Shown: one piece after another, positions 25,487 through 37,900 of the stretch | Layout: the number at the start of each line of letters is the position of its first letter | How positions within the stretch are numbered: the first letter of the stretch is position 1 | DNA from: Diprion similis | Lineage: Eukaryota > Arthropoda > Insecta > Hymenoptera > Diprionidae | Reading direction: 5' to 3' | Assembly (NCBI RefSeq): GCF_021155765.1 | Contig: NC_060110.1 | Location: 3,720,001-3,784,000 of the forward strand | Length of the DNA: 64,000 bases | Notes under the pieces: model-generated | Told to the model about the DNA's origin: nothing | Database searches by the model: none | Seen by the model: only the letters and a program-made list of their open reading frames with translations | Program-made: the position numbers and the translations under genes

Positions 25487-26455
25487 ATTCACCAACTATT
25501 AATAGAACAATTTCTACGTCCTTAGATCGGCATCAGCCTGAATATCATTCAGATATGCGTTATGGCCTGAGTTCTCTTTTGTCGAATTTTATTTCGATTG
25601 GATATATACTGTCCAGAACAGAAATTTGAGTAGACAAAATAATATACCTGAAGTTTTTATCAATTAAACCTATGGGATTGGCTGCGTTTTAAACAATAGT
25701 CTGCCAATCTACAAACACAATCGTCTGAGTGTGAATTTACACTTGAGCTTGATGAATCGAAACTTCTAGTACATTTAAAATAAGTACAGATACTTACTTC
25801 TAATTAATTGAGCGCCGCTCAATTTATACTCCGCAAGCTCTTCATCTTTTCTTTTAATCAAATCTACAACAATATTGTGTTTACGTTGTAATTCCATCAC
25901 AGATTGACACAACGGTTTTGTAATTTCATTCCAAAACTGCTGAGAATTTCCTTTCGTCAATTTTACATCAAATTTGAATGGAACATCATCTATGCAAGTT
26001 ACAAGTTTGATCTCGTCTACGGATACGTCGACTGCGTATTTGGGTATATCGTTCAGCATGGTGTCAAGAGTTTCTTTAATGTCAAACGACTCTGAATCCA
26101 GCATCAAATTCAACGACTGAAAAATCAATTAGATGATTTTAAATCTTACGTAATAAGTACTTATTTAATTATTATTTTATAATGTTTAGGCTATTGTGAA
26201 AACATTAACTAGAAATTAAAGATACGGTAGATCCTTGTACAATGATAGGATTTTATAGATGTGAGTTGATTATATATATATATGAAAATAACAATGGCGC
26301 ACCTGACATCGTAGTAAAGCAACATCTTTCGTTATAGTTTCCATCCATACTTCAACGAGATTGGATAATAATATTTTCCATACATTTTTGCTATGGGAAA
26401 CGGATAATATATAATCTGCACTATTTATTTTAATATCTTTCCATTTATTCTCCAT
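24809..26455 (-). CDS. NHEJ1: NHEJ1 / XLF, non-homologous end-joining factor 1, complete
   Basis: Four exons on the minus strand: 26455-26303, 26116-25798, 25412-25235 and 25049-24809. All introns are GT-AG and phases match; the product is 296 residues, close to the 299 of human XLF. XLF is a nuclear homodimer that, with XRCC4 and DNA ligase IV, bridges broken DNA ends. Exons 1-2 form the head: WKILLSNLVEVWMETITKD, then DDVPFKFDVKLTKG and QQFWNEITKPLCQSV, which match the human head and its FYWNFHC..LIRPLM segment. The coiled-coil stalk follows (about 125-157: LIKRKDEELAEY, SGAQLIR; human YQESGATLIR). The tail (158-296) is low-complexity and ends in a basic patch (SVKKPSKKSAIVKKT) before NIHDFIA, in the place of the human Ku-binding KRKKPRGLFS. 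Splicing exon 2 straight to exon 3 gives LIRKNIETPPYSVDIF, resembling human RDRLKTEPFEENSF. The start ATG is the first in frame. Confidence 0.9.
25452..25484. repeat. (TA)n microsatellite in NHEJ1 intron 2
   Basis: An uninterrupted TA dinucleotide run about 40 bp from the exon 3 acceptor. It is likely length-polymorphic. Confidence 0.85.
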
Positions 26456-27018
26456 GAAGTAATTTTATGATTCTTTTCTAAGGAATGCGTTTTTCCTTCA
26501 AGACTCACGAACGTTACCAAATTTGCTGTCTGCTTTTTTGGGATAAACCTTCAGGTGTAACCGTATTTCTATATTTTTAATTAAATTGAATTAAATATCA
26601 ATATTTTATTCTCATTTGTTTTTAAATAGTTTCTCATTTATTAATATTAGAATTTTCTTCTTAGCAATTTGTATTTTGCACTTTTTTTTTATACTCAGTA
26701 ATGAAATTGTTTTAAACTTTAGGTTATTATGGTTTTTTAATGGATATACAGAAAATTCCGGAATACCGATGTTAAAATATAAAAAATACGGTATTCGGCT
26801 GTCACTATCGTTAATCGTAACATAACCTCAAAGCGGGTGAGAATTAATTGCAAGCATATATTCAGCGTTTCCGTCAATTTTCCGAACTTTCTTTTAGTGA
26901 CCATACAAGTACAGTCAACTGCAAAAACTATAATTCCCTGGAGTTTGAAACGATTTCATCACTTTGGAGTGAAAAAGTGTGCAGCACGTTTCGCTGGCTT
27001 CGTTGGCAATGGAAAATC
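26456..27018. other. Upstream region of NHEJ1
   Basis: No firm exon. The region separates NHEJ1 (minus) from a doubtful plus-strand transcription unit starting near 27.6 kb, so the two would be head to head. Confidence 0.35.
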
Positions 27019-27074
27019 ATCCAAAGATTCTGATTGGTTTACAAATTTTGGTGAACCAATCAGAATGCTTGGAT
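27019..27074. repeat. 56-bp hairpin
   Basis: ATCCAAAGATTCTGATTGGT (27019) pairs with ACCAATCAGAATGCTTGGAT (27055) across a short loop. Arms are about 24 bp with few mismatches. Overlapping short frames are incidental. Confidence 0.7.
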
Positions 27075-27292
27075 GGTAAGAAATGTGAAAAATCTGAAAA
27101 AATTACACATCCATTAGAGGAGAGTAGAGAAGAAAAGTTAGCATGGAAATTGCAATCCGATAAGTTCCCACGTGATTGTTCCAATAATTGGTAATTGACA
27201 ATTTTCACCAAAATTGACAAAAATTGTCGATTACAAACTATCGGAACCAAACGCATTCGAAACTCATATACGTACCTTTACTAAAAATCTTA

Positions 27293-27490
27293 ATGTGTCA
27301 AATCACATATAATGTTTTGAAAGAATTCAGCGTGTAATTTATTGCATGATTTATTATTTAAATTGGATAAAATATATAAAAATAAAATTATTATGTTATT
27401 TCTTATATACTTTATCGAATTTAAATAATAAATCATGTAATAAATTACATAGTTAATTCTTTCAAAAACATTATATGATTTGATACATCA
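27293..27490. repeat. 198-bp hairpin with about 85-bp arms
   Basis: The left arm (27293-27378) and right arm (27410-27490) are about 85% complementary by eye. Shared blocks include TTTGAAAGAATT, TGTAATTTATT, CATGATTTATTATTTAAATT and GATAAA. It ends about 120 bp before the promoter-like sequence at 27.6 kb. It may be a MITE or a long hairpin transcript. Confidence 0.7.
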
Positions 27491-29514
27491 CAATTTTCGG
27501 TAGGAACGTTATCAAAATGAGATGAACGCGCGACAAATTTGTTTCGGGCGCAGGTGGCGCCACCGGCAATTAAAGTGATCGAACCGAAAATCGGAGCGCG
27601 AGAGATCAGAGATCAGTTGACTGCTAACAACCGAAGTGATAAGTCGGTTCACACGAGGATCAAAGTCGGCGGAAAATATCAGTTTCGGAGTTACAAAATT
27701 CACGCTCAGGGATTTTGAATCAAAAGATTTTAAAGGTAAAATGAAGTAAGAAATCTTTGCGCTAAATATCTGAAATTTCAGTTAATTAGAATCACGCCGT
27801 CTGAACAAAATAAGCATTCGACGTAAAACGTAAATTTCTGATTGAGTTAATTTTCTTTTTGTACTATGTTTTTATTTTATTTTTACTTAGTTTGTACGAT
27901 TTTTGTGGAATTGTTATTCTAAAAGTATAAAAGCTCAGATATCCGAGTTAATTTTGTTTTACGTTATCAATTTTTAATTTTCCGTTTGACACTTATTCAA
28001 TAATCTAAGTCGATTTATCGGCCAAGTCTAAAAAAATGCAGCCTCGGTAGTTTCAATACCCAATACTGAGAAAATTGAAGCTCTGACAAGTGATCTTGCT
28101 CGAGTCTGCAAAACGCTTCAGGTAAGTAATTTGTGTGTTTTATATTGGCAGATCGAGTCTTTTCTTAACTGCAAAGAGGAATCCTTTTTTTTTTTTCACT
28201 AACGGATTATAGTATTTTTGAATAAACCATTTCGGCATTTATATATTCAAAGTGAATATATGTGTAGTTGAAGAAACTACATTTACATCCGATTTATTCC
28301 AATCTCACGAAGAAATTTTATTTGTTAATTTTGTTCTTTATTAATTTTCGAACAGATACTTTATGCAACTAATAACATTTTTCGTACCCTGATTCACGTA
28401 TAATTGATAATAATATTCGTTTCAACGCCATTATCGAACGAAATTCCATATCTTTTTACGATAATTGACATTGTAACGTTCCTCAATGATTAATCAGTGT
28501 CCGTCAAGGTTGTTTTTGGGGGTTTTTAGGTACATATGACAAATAATTCATGCAAGTAGAAGGGTGGGGATCAAAACTTGGGAGGGTCAATATCGATATA
28601 TCGAAATTTCAAACATGTGAAAATAAAATAGCGAAAGATGAATCGTTCAAAATCTTGATTTTTTGAAAGTGTCGCTGATTAGAATCCCACTCAAGTAGAA
28701 AAGTTTCAAAGTATAAAGCGATTAACGATTTATAGCTGACAGTTAAACATTTATTTACACATTTACATCGTCACCGATTAGCCAGTTTTCACATATCTAA
28801 TTCATATCACGACAGTAGATACATGGGATACAATAAACTAAATGATATTAGTTAAAATTAAGTGCAGTCTGTGTACACTATTAATCTAAATAATCAACGT
28901 ATAAATCATACGTACATACATCTTTTTTTTTGTATTAAGTGTAAGTTGTAAAAATATTTTTACCAAAACGTTTCACAAGCAAGCACATATCTTGTGTATG
29001 TAATGTTACAAACGATGTGCATTTACACATACAGCAAAGAAAACTATTCATTCTTTGGTACATGTAAATACTTACACAGTAATTCATGCAAAATATAGGT
29101 GCTAATTGTATATATGATTATGGCATTCTGGGTTGAAATCAAATACGTAGCTATAATATTATTACGATCGTACGAGAAAAACCCATAAAAAATAATTATC
29201 ACAAGTTTTATCGTGATATGTAAATGCAAAAGGTGTTACAGTGATCTATTAATCGGCTGTTGTTTTTCGATTTATTCCAAAGTTTTTATTAATTTTGAAG
29301 TTATTGGAAAATCGTAATGGATATTTTATGGAAACCCATACAGAGCTTTTCTCGCAGATTCGCAATATAAACATAAATAAATTAACGAATCGAACACAGA
29401 AGTTCGCAACTGAAGTGTCTTTTGGCACGCTACTTGAGCTCTAACTAGAACGCTATATTATACTTCTACGGTTACAGTGGATTGCTTATATGTAAAGCTA
29501 AGCACCATAGGCAT

Positions 29515-30110
29515 TTATATATGGGGATCGTACGTGAGTCGGTCGCGGTATTGTGCGCGAAAAACTTTGATAAGTGAAGCGTAACTGGGTAAGCAGTCGA
29601 ATTTGTGTGTTTTTTTTTTTTTTTTTTTTCTTTTATTCCAAACCATTAGGTCTTATAAACCATGTCCCATATGGGATTTGTTACATCATTTCCTCTCTGT
29701 TTTTACGCACAGCACCGAGCGTAGAATGTCTTGTTCATCTCGCATCTGCGCGGGAAAAAAGGAGTTTCCTCGGAATAGGCCTCGTTAAGTTGTGCACGCA
29801 GGCGCGTGGCGCACGCGTGCTATCCCCACATAGCTGTACTGTGACCAATACTCTCGCGCCCCAATCCGAGGATCAGCCGAATAGCTTCCTTTCCTTGACC
29901 GGATAGACGACGGAGGCTAGCAACTTGACGTTACGACACTTTCTGCCAGGAATCCGAGGACCTTCCTCAGAGCAGTGCGTGAGTCACTGAGGACTCGCTT
30001 GTGGCTCCGCGGTGAGGCTTGAGGGAACTCCGTTAGAGGCGTGCTGCTCGCGTGTATATATAGTGAAAAGCGGCGGGTGATAGCGCTTGCGAGAAAGCTG
30101 ACAAGTATCA
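29515..30110. promoter_or_regulatory. CpG-enriched promoter-like region with TATA-like motifs
   Basis: TTTATATATGG at 29515 is followed about 70 bp later by a donor-like AACTGG|gtaagc. From 29740 to 30110 the DNA is far richer in G, C and CpG than its surroundings (ACGCAGGCGCGTGGCGCACG), and ends at a second TATA-like TATATATAG (30054-30062). This looks like a promoter area of unknown direction, perhaps an alternative start for the doubtful plus-strand unit. A T-run of about 21 lies at 29609-29629. Confidence 0.35.
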
Positions 30111-30722
30111 ATATCGCGATTGTTATAATGTATGGATTAGATTTTTTTTAAAATTTTTTTTTTACAATTCACAGCTGACCAAATTGTTTCAATGTTTTGC
30201 TATCGCAAATTGTTATTTTCTGTGGTCTTGAACGTTTTTAATTCGTTGCAGGAATTTCTGTAATTATTTATTATTATTTTTTTTTTTATCTAACAACAAA
30301 TTTATACAATAAAGTTAATACTTTGTCTTTATATGAACATCGTTTATATTTTTTTCGAGTTTGTAGCTCACGTACGAAGTGAAATATCATTGGACGTTAC
30401 AGCATATAATCGCTATAAAAGTTTCATTAACATATTACGTGTGTTCTTTGCTTTTTGTCATTATCGGTTTATTTACAATTCTACTAACACATGTAACAAG
30501 TATGCCTGTATTCTGAGCAGGTAGTAGAGGCATAATATTGTAGATTTTTCATGTCCACAAAAATACTTTAGAAAGTGTTTTAATAAGCGTTTCATCAAAA
30601 TAGATTAAAGTCATTGATCTCCTTCAGTACAATTGTTGTAAATAATATGTATTAATTGTATCAAATAATCAATTCGCATTTGTAGTATAAAAAAAGTATG
30701 AAATTAGATTTGTTCATTATTG

Positions 30723-30725
<3 letters not shown>

Positions 30726-30764
<39 letters not shown>
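30726..30764. repeat. (CT)n microsatellite
   Basis: A nearly pure CT dinucleotide run on the plus strand, 55 bp before a candidate acceptor at 30818, where it could act as a long pyrimidine tract. Confidence 0.85.
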
Positions 30765-30770
<6 letters not shown>

Positions 30771-30848
30771 TCTGCATATGCGAAAGACTTACGCTGGAAT
30801 CTATTAATATTGTTTCAGATGTCCCGTTATCTTGGTAAGAGGCAATAA

Positions 30849-31906
30849 ATTTTATTTCTTAAGTTTGGCGCGAGAAAGTAAAAATCTGACAAATTACAGT
30901 ACAATTTCAAAAGGGTAAGAAGGTTTTTTAGTATCTTCGTCTCGACGAGTTTCTGCGTTATAACTACACTATCGTTTCGTGTTTGTGAGTTTTAAAAGAT
31001 GTAAATTTCTTATTTGTTGAAAAATCGTTCATAAGATTGAACATTCAATCGAGCTCACTGACAATCGTTATCCATATTTTATTCAAAATTGAAAACAATT
31101 GGTGGCCGTTGTAATACAAAAATCACGCAAGTCGGTCGATATTATTGTCCATAATCAGATTCGAATAACCATAATTTGCGAAATAAATTCAGACTGACCA
31201 CTCAATTTGGTTTTGCAAAATTAGCAATTACCCTGACAGTATATCGCATCTCGCAATACTTTTTCTGTTTTTTTTTTAGGAACGTTGAAAAATATTTCAT
31301 GCATAAGAAACAGAAAATTTTAAGTACCAATAAGTACAAAGTTTTTAAAACTTGAGCATACATATTTATGTTATTATGAATATCACCGTCATAATCTTTA
31401 TAAATAAGTATCGATAATTAAAGTAATTAAGGATTGAAAAAAGAGCTTTAAAAACAATCGAGGAAACGTCGAGAGTGAGAAAAACTATGAACAACTAGTT
31501 TAAGTAACTAGTAATAGTTGAAAAAAAAAAAAACAAAAAAAAAAAAAATTGCAAATAAGATTAAACACCGTATTTCACGGAATTTCCAAGATAAATTGCA
31601 AGTATTCGAAATTCTCTGTCTTTCTAACTTTTTTATTTAAAAAAAAAATCCCTGACATACTCCAACTTTCCAGAGGAGTGGCGACCCTTCAAATAACGTA
31701 GGTATATACCTACAATCTTCCTCGTGGAATGTGGAAATTGCTGTGAAGTAAAACGAATACGTTTCAGACCAGGAGATCTCTGCTCGCCAGCGAGCAAAGT
31801 GAAATTCGCAAGACTTTTCGAAATCTGCACTTCAATCAACGATAAAATTTACTGTTAAAAGATAATATCTTGTATAGAAATGATTTCCCGAGTGTTATCT
31901 ATAATC
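30849..31906. other. Spacer and 3' UTR of the minus-strand CD98hc gene
   Basis: TTTATT at 31632-31637 is AATAAA on the minus strand, about 270 bases after the CD98hc stop codon, and is the likely polyadenylation signal. No other coding exon was seen. A-rich runs lie at 31520-31549. Confidence 0.5.
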
Positions 31907-34900
31907 TCACTTGTCCAGCTTTATGACAAAAGCTTCCCCAGGGAGAATATTGAGCTCTTTAAAGTAGACGGTGTGGTTGATTTGGTTGACGCTACCGACA
32001 ACTACGTGTCCACCATAGTAAAGTGAAGATAAATCTTTGGTACGATTCTTTGACCCGAAGTTAGCCACCATAACATACGAGTTACGTCGAGGATACCAAC
32101 GCTCGAGAACAAGCAGATCATCTGCCGTGTATCTGAAACAATAATGTTTAATGTCAAATTAGTTAGACATTCGTATTACTTGTAAATCTTTCAATCCATA
32201 GAAAATAGTTCGCCAAATACGCGGCCTTAGAAAATCATAAAAAATGAGGATAGATAGTAAAGGACAACGAGTGAAATTAGTCCATGGTGTATGTCGTTTT
32301 AGACATTTTATTATATTCTCACCTAATTCCGCAATTCCCCCTAATTTGGTGATCCTTATATACCGCATTGACGTAAATCGTCGGTGCCTGCGATCGGAGT
32401 TTTGCCATACCGCGAATTGCCCCAACGAGAGTAGTTTTCACAGGTTTTGGGGGTTTGGGAAGCCATGGGATGATGTCGGAACAGAATTTGTCCCCATTGG
32501 TAACCTCGTCCCAGTCCATTGGCGAGAGATTATGAACATGCTTGATGTCCTGATGATCTTCGCTATCGCAATTCAGCATCCCAATCTACGTTTAAAAAAT
32601 TTTTCAGTCAGTTTTTTTTTGCCTCGCTTAAATTTATTTAAGTTTCTAAAGAAAATTATTTTTTAGAAACTTTCAAAAATTTCTGAAAATTGTTGATATT
32701 TTGAATTGCATTGGGAATATTCTTTCACAAAGATAATGCGTTTTTTTTTAATCTATTTGAACTGTTTTCGAATATTTCTCTCAGAAATCTATTTCAGATT
32801 TCCATAAACCAGTAGTTTGAACAGAAAATACGCAAAAATATTAAAACTCTGTTGATTACATTTTTGATACGGTATGAAATTCTAAGGAAAGATGAGATTT
32901 CTCTGGAAATTGGTCTGATTTTCAATTCTAATTCAACTATGTAGTTGAAATATAGACAGAATAAAAAATCAGATCGGAAAGAATGTGAACTGATCCTAGA
33001 AATTCATTCGATTTTTATTTCAAACTAGACTAAGACTAGTCATGAAAATGTACAAATTACTGCTTAGAAAAATTAAAAGCTTAGATATCGATGCTTCATT
33101 TCACTTTATGGTGGCTTATTTTATTAGGGAGTCCAGTTTCGACGAAGTCACTGAAATAGAATTTCTTTGTTCTTCAGTATCCCATTGGTCAATATTTCCA
33201 CGTGTTGATAGCAATCAAATTCGGCCCCAATCAAATTAAACTTTCAACCATGCCAACAGGATATAAAAAGCGTTTCATTAAATTTGAACAAAATAAGCCA
33301 TCATAGAGTGAAATCGAAAGAATCGAATAAATTTTCAACCATTTTGAAGCGATCTGAATTAAAGCATCGATATTCAACATAAGCTTTTGTTTATAGTTCT
33401 AGCCTCGTCTGTTTTTGTATCTTTCAAGACATCTTTGCAGTTTACGAATATAATAATTTGACAAATACTCAATGTACGATCATCTCGTAATAAAACCAAT
33501 AAAACGTATCGATTTCCGGTTAACCGAGCTCCTTAATTCGAGATCTTACCTCGTCCCCGTAGAATATACTTGGAGATCCGGGTAGCATCATTCCCAGAAG
33601 AGACGCGGCTATGCTTGCATTGTTCGTGCTTAGAGTGCTGTTAAGAATGGACGCAATTCGTCCTTTTTCAACTCCCCCAACGCTCCAATGTACCCAAGGA
33701 TATCCCGGTTTCCGGAACAACGCGCCGTTCAAAACGGCGTCAACTTGGCTCTTGAGCCCAGTTGTCCCGTTCTCAAAATTCAAGGTGACATCAACCAGGT
33801 CGAACCTTTCCAAAATCACGTTCTTCGAAGGTCCAGACGGTGCGCTGTCCAGCACCTCGATACTGCAGATGAGGATCCTGTTTGGCCCCACCAACGACTT
33901 CCAGTGCCTGACCAACTCGACGAAGCTCGCTTCCTTGACCAAATGCTCGAGTCCCTTGAGGTAGAAACCATCGACGCCTTTTTGGAGCCAAAACTTGATA
34001 GCCTCTGTCACCTCGGTCACCGGATGATCTTTCTCCTGCTCTGCAGACGCTGATGGGACTGAAGTTGCAGGCTCAGTATCCAACGGTGGCGGTACCGAAG
34101 TGAGGATGTTCCTGATGGATTCAAAGGAGGTAGGTTCGGGTACCGGGAAAACTTTGGGAAGCACCGAGGCACTCTCGTCTCTTCTCTCTCTCACTGCCTT
34201 GTCCTTTTTACTCGGCTTACCAGTGTGGGAGTTACCGTCGTTGAAATATCGTGTGATGTAGGGGTGCAGAGGGAGGTCCAGGACCAACGACATGTTCCTT
34301 TGATGTATCGCCAGCAGGAGATTGTCGAAATCTTCGTGCTTTCCTAGGTGCTCGTCGATTTTGAGAAGTGTCGTCACGTTCCCGTAGTACTCAGGGTATC
34401 CTGGGGCTGGAAATATGGAATTCAATCGAACGACTCGCACGCCGAGATCTGTCAAGTAGTCCAGCCGGTTGGTGATCCCCTTCAGGTCTCCGATGCCGTC
34501 ACCGATTTTTGAAGATTCTTGATACGAAGCCGGGAATATTTCGTAGAAGACACTACCTTGCCACCATTCGACTGGTGGATCGCATCTGCGTGATAAAAAT
34601 TATTTTACATTAACCTAAAGCCGAAAGTCTTAATCGATCAATTTTAGTAAGAACAGGTTGATGTCGACTTTTCGCGAACTTGAAGGATTTACTGTTTGCG
34701 AGTAAATCTAAGTCAAAATTCATTCTGTCGACGTTGGAGAATGGAGAAGCTCCATCACGCCATATAAAAACTTGTGGAGTCTTTTGAAAGAATCATAACT
34801 TTGACACTCTAAGTTTTCAACATTTTTTTCACGAATCGATAAACATTTTTCTTTACTGCATATATCGTGGACTGATTTGCTCCTTTACATAGGCAATAGT

Positions 34901-37900
34901 TATTTCCGATTTTGAATCTAGGCGATGACTTACAAATTACATTCAACGTCTTGAGGCATACGTAGAGATTTCAAGGGCTAAAAGCGTTTCATCGGTTTCT
35001 TTTTACTACTCTAATCAACTTACGACAAATTTGGAAAAAAAATTCACAGATTGGTTATCACCCACAGAAATTGGCCAAATTTTCACAGTTGCACTGAATG
35101 AATCGAACTATCCGGTATGATGCCACTCGGCGGTGATGAAACACACATTTTGAGCCCAGTTCCATGAGATTTGATGGTGAGATGACTAAATGGCAGCTCA
35201 TCTGGTTTTCGATTACGAAGAACACCGAAATCTCATTTTGGCGACATTTGTTACCGATATTACGCGCATGCCGGTAATGTATGCGTGTAATGTCGGTAAA
35301 AAATTACCGGCAGGCGTGAAAGATCGGTAACAAGTGTCGCCAAAATGAGATTTCGGTGTACTTCGTAATCGAAAACCAGATCAGCTGCCATTTCGTCATC
35401 TCACCATCAAATCTCATGGGACTGGGCTCAAAATGTGTGTTTCATGACCACCGAGTGGCATCATACCGGTTAGTTCAATCCATTCCGTGCAACTGTGAAA
35501 ATTTGGTCAATTTCTGTGGGTGGTAACGAATCTGTAAAAGTTTTTTCCAAATTTTGAAAAAGTGAAAAGACGCTCCACTTTTTGCCAAAATAAGGCATTA
35601 ACTGCCTAAGTTTCACTCCGATCGCTTGAGCGGTATAGGAGTTTTGCATCCCCGCGTTTTCGAGGTTTACAACTCGTCTTTATAAGCACCTTAAGGTATC
35701 AACATTAATCATAATATTATAGTTGCTTACAGACAATCGACAGTGGAAATGAGACCGGATGCAACTCACAAGGATCACTTACTTCTTGGGCATCGTGGTG
35801 ATAATACCGATGACGAGTGCCACACAGCCGACAAGAAATGACATGAAAGACCAAAAGCACGCCTTGCGAATAAGCGGCCAATTCCATGCCATGAAACGGT
35901 AATCTTTCGGACTCTTTTGGACTGCCAGCTGGATGCCCACCAAAGGAGGTTTTCCGCCATTCTCCTGATTGTAAAACTGAAGACATATGTTGTCAGTATA
36001 CGTAAGTCAGTGTCCGAAGACACAAGCAGAAAGGAACGGTAAGTGAATTAGACACCATGTATCCACTTAATTTCGATTAATCTTAAACCCTTTCGGAAAT
36101 ATAATCGATTTAAAGCGTTTTTGATGTTAAACAATGTGAAACCAATGGACAAAATGACTGCGTCATGCCACGTTGAATTTAATTAGAACAATAATTTTTT
36201 TCAAAAGGGATGAAATTTGAAATAACTTGCACAAATTTCAGTTATCAAAACTCGAGCATTAATCATTTTGAAACAACTTCGTTATATCATCGTTTCTTTT
36301 TTTTTACAAAAAATTTGCCATTTATCGTATTTTCATGGATTGAACATCATTTTACGGCGTGAATTAATGAATTCTGTACAAATCTAGACAGTTTCGTTAC
36401 TTCTTCGGGTCCACTTTTCAACGTAAATCGTTTTATTGAGAAACTTAATAACGTATTCGAGCATTCATTTAAGTTAATTTGTAATTATACAAACTAGACA
36501 AACTGATCGAATCGTATAATAACAAAAAAATTTAGTATTGAGAACTATAATGATATTAAATAGTTACTCGAACGATAATTTCTACCAATTCCAACCATAT
36601 TTAAAGCGTTATTACAACCAACATTCTTTCTACTATGATTTTATAGTATAAATATACGTATTTGGACAATAGAAATTGATTCACAATTTGAATCATTCCC
36701 TGCTGCGTCAATCGTGAAACGATTATTACATTACAAATTAACAATTTTTAAAACTCCAATACTCGATATTCATTTACTTCCTACTATGTACTGTTTCTTA
36801 TCGTGCGAGTCGTGATACTGATTAGGAGAATTGGTAACTATAATCACACTAAATAGTTAGCTTCGCTATATTGCTTCTAATATCAACAATATTTGAATCG
36901 TTATTACAACAATAACCATCAATTTTCTAAATTCACAAGAAATAAATTTTTTATCAATGAAGAATTTTTTCGATTTGTCGCTTTTTAAGCCATCACGTTC
37001 TCCAAAATTGGTGACCAATTTCTTAAAAAATGTATACAAAATTTTGTAATAATTTATGAAATATCGAAGAATTGACATATTCAAATATATTAAAAAAATC
37101 ATTTTACAATAATAGATAAGAATGAAAAAATAACATGCACTGCAGGGGTGCGTGGGTCGTTTGCAAATTCTTTGAAGAATGGGTACCTAACCTCTATAGA
37201 CATGAACACATCGCGTCGTCGTCATGACGTATGACATGTTTATTTTTACATGTAAAACAAATATAATACATATAATAGTAAAGTCAAATATCCGTTGTGA
37301 AGTAAACGAATGATTGACGAGTGTCAAATAGAATGGAATATATTTTAAAACACTGTTTAAACCAGCTGTTGAAAATTTACAGGAAACGACAGGGAATAGC
37401 AAAGAAATTTTGAATGAATTCACGTGGGAGAACGTTTTGACACACAAACGGCATCGAACCAATTCTTTTCTGGGTTTTTGCTGTTTTATTGTTTATAAAG
37501 CGAAAGAGGAAAAATGGAAGACTTGCGGTGCTCTGGCACGGATAAGAGAAATGTAAACAAGTGGTTAATTTGGCTGACTTTGACGTGCCAACTTAAAAAA
37601 ATTTTCATACATACTGCATGTATGTTAGACTGTATAAAAAAAACAAATGGATTGTTTATTTATTTGTTTATTTTTTTTTCAAGTTATACTGAAAATGTTG
37701 TTCCAAATGAAAAAAAAAATCAGAATGCTGTCCAATTTTTAGCTCTAATATTAACATTTAAAGGTGCCTCGTCGTGATTTTCTATTTCACCATAAGAATA
37801 ACACGGGAAAAATAATTTTTGTTACTTCTGATTTTTATAACTAGCTAACAACGCGTTGTACAGAAAATTCATAGACATATTTTTGTAGGGAATTGAACGT

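Larger units (their letters stand above)
27613..30848 (+). other. Doubtful spliced transcription unit (three candidate exons)
   Basis: Candidate exons: 27613-27735 (donor AAAG|gtaaaa), 28042-28121 (acceptor atgcag|CC, donor CTTCAG|gtaagt) and 30819-30848 (acceptor tattgtttcag). The middle exon is the most gene-like: in one frame it reads SVVSIPNTEKIEALTSDLA then RVCKTLQ, while the other two frames have stops. Phases join all three, giving DFESKDFK-A-SVVSIP...CKTLQ-MSRYLGKRQ-stop. However, no ATG lies in the first two exons in this frame, so either coding exons are missing or exon 3 (which begins ATG) holds the start. GATCAGTTG at 27611 resembles the arthropod initiator TCAGTT. I do not recognise the protein. 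RNA evidence would decide. Confidence 0.3.

Noticed and set aside
25630-25768. An extra NHEJ1 exon encoding FDSSSSSVNSHSDDC
   Set aside because: The intron before it would be about 30 bases, and using it breaks the frame; splicing exon 2 to 25412 fits the XLF family.
33611-34053. Plus-strand open frames of 117-121 codons
   Set aside because: They are antisense shadows of the large CD98hc ectodomain exon; the minus strand has the recognisable protein.
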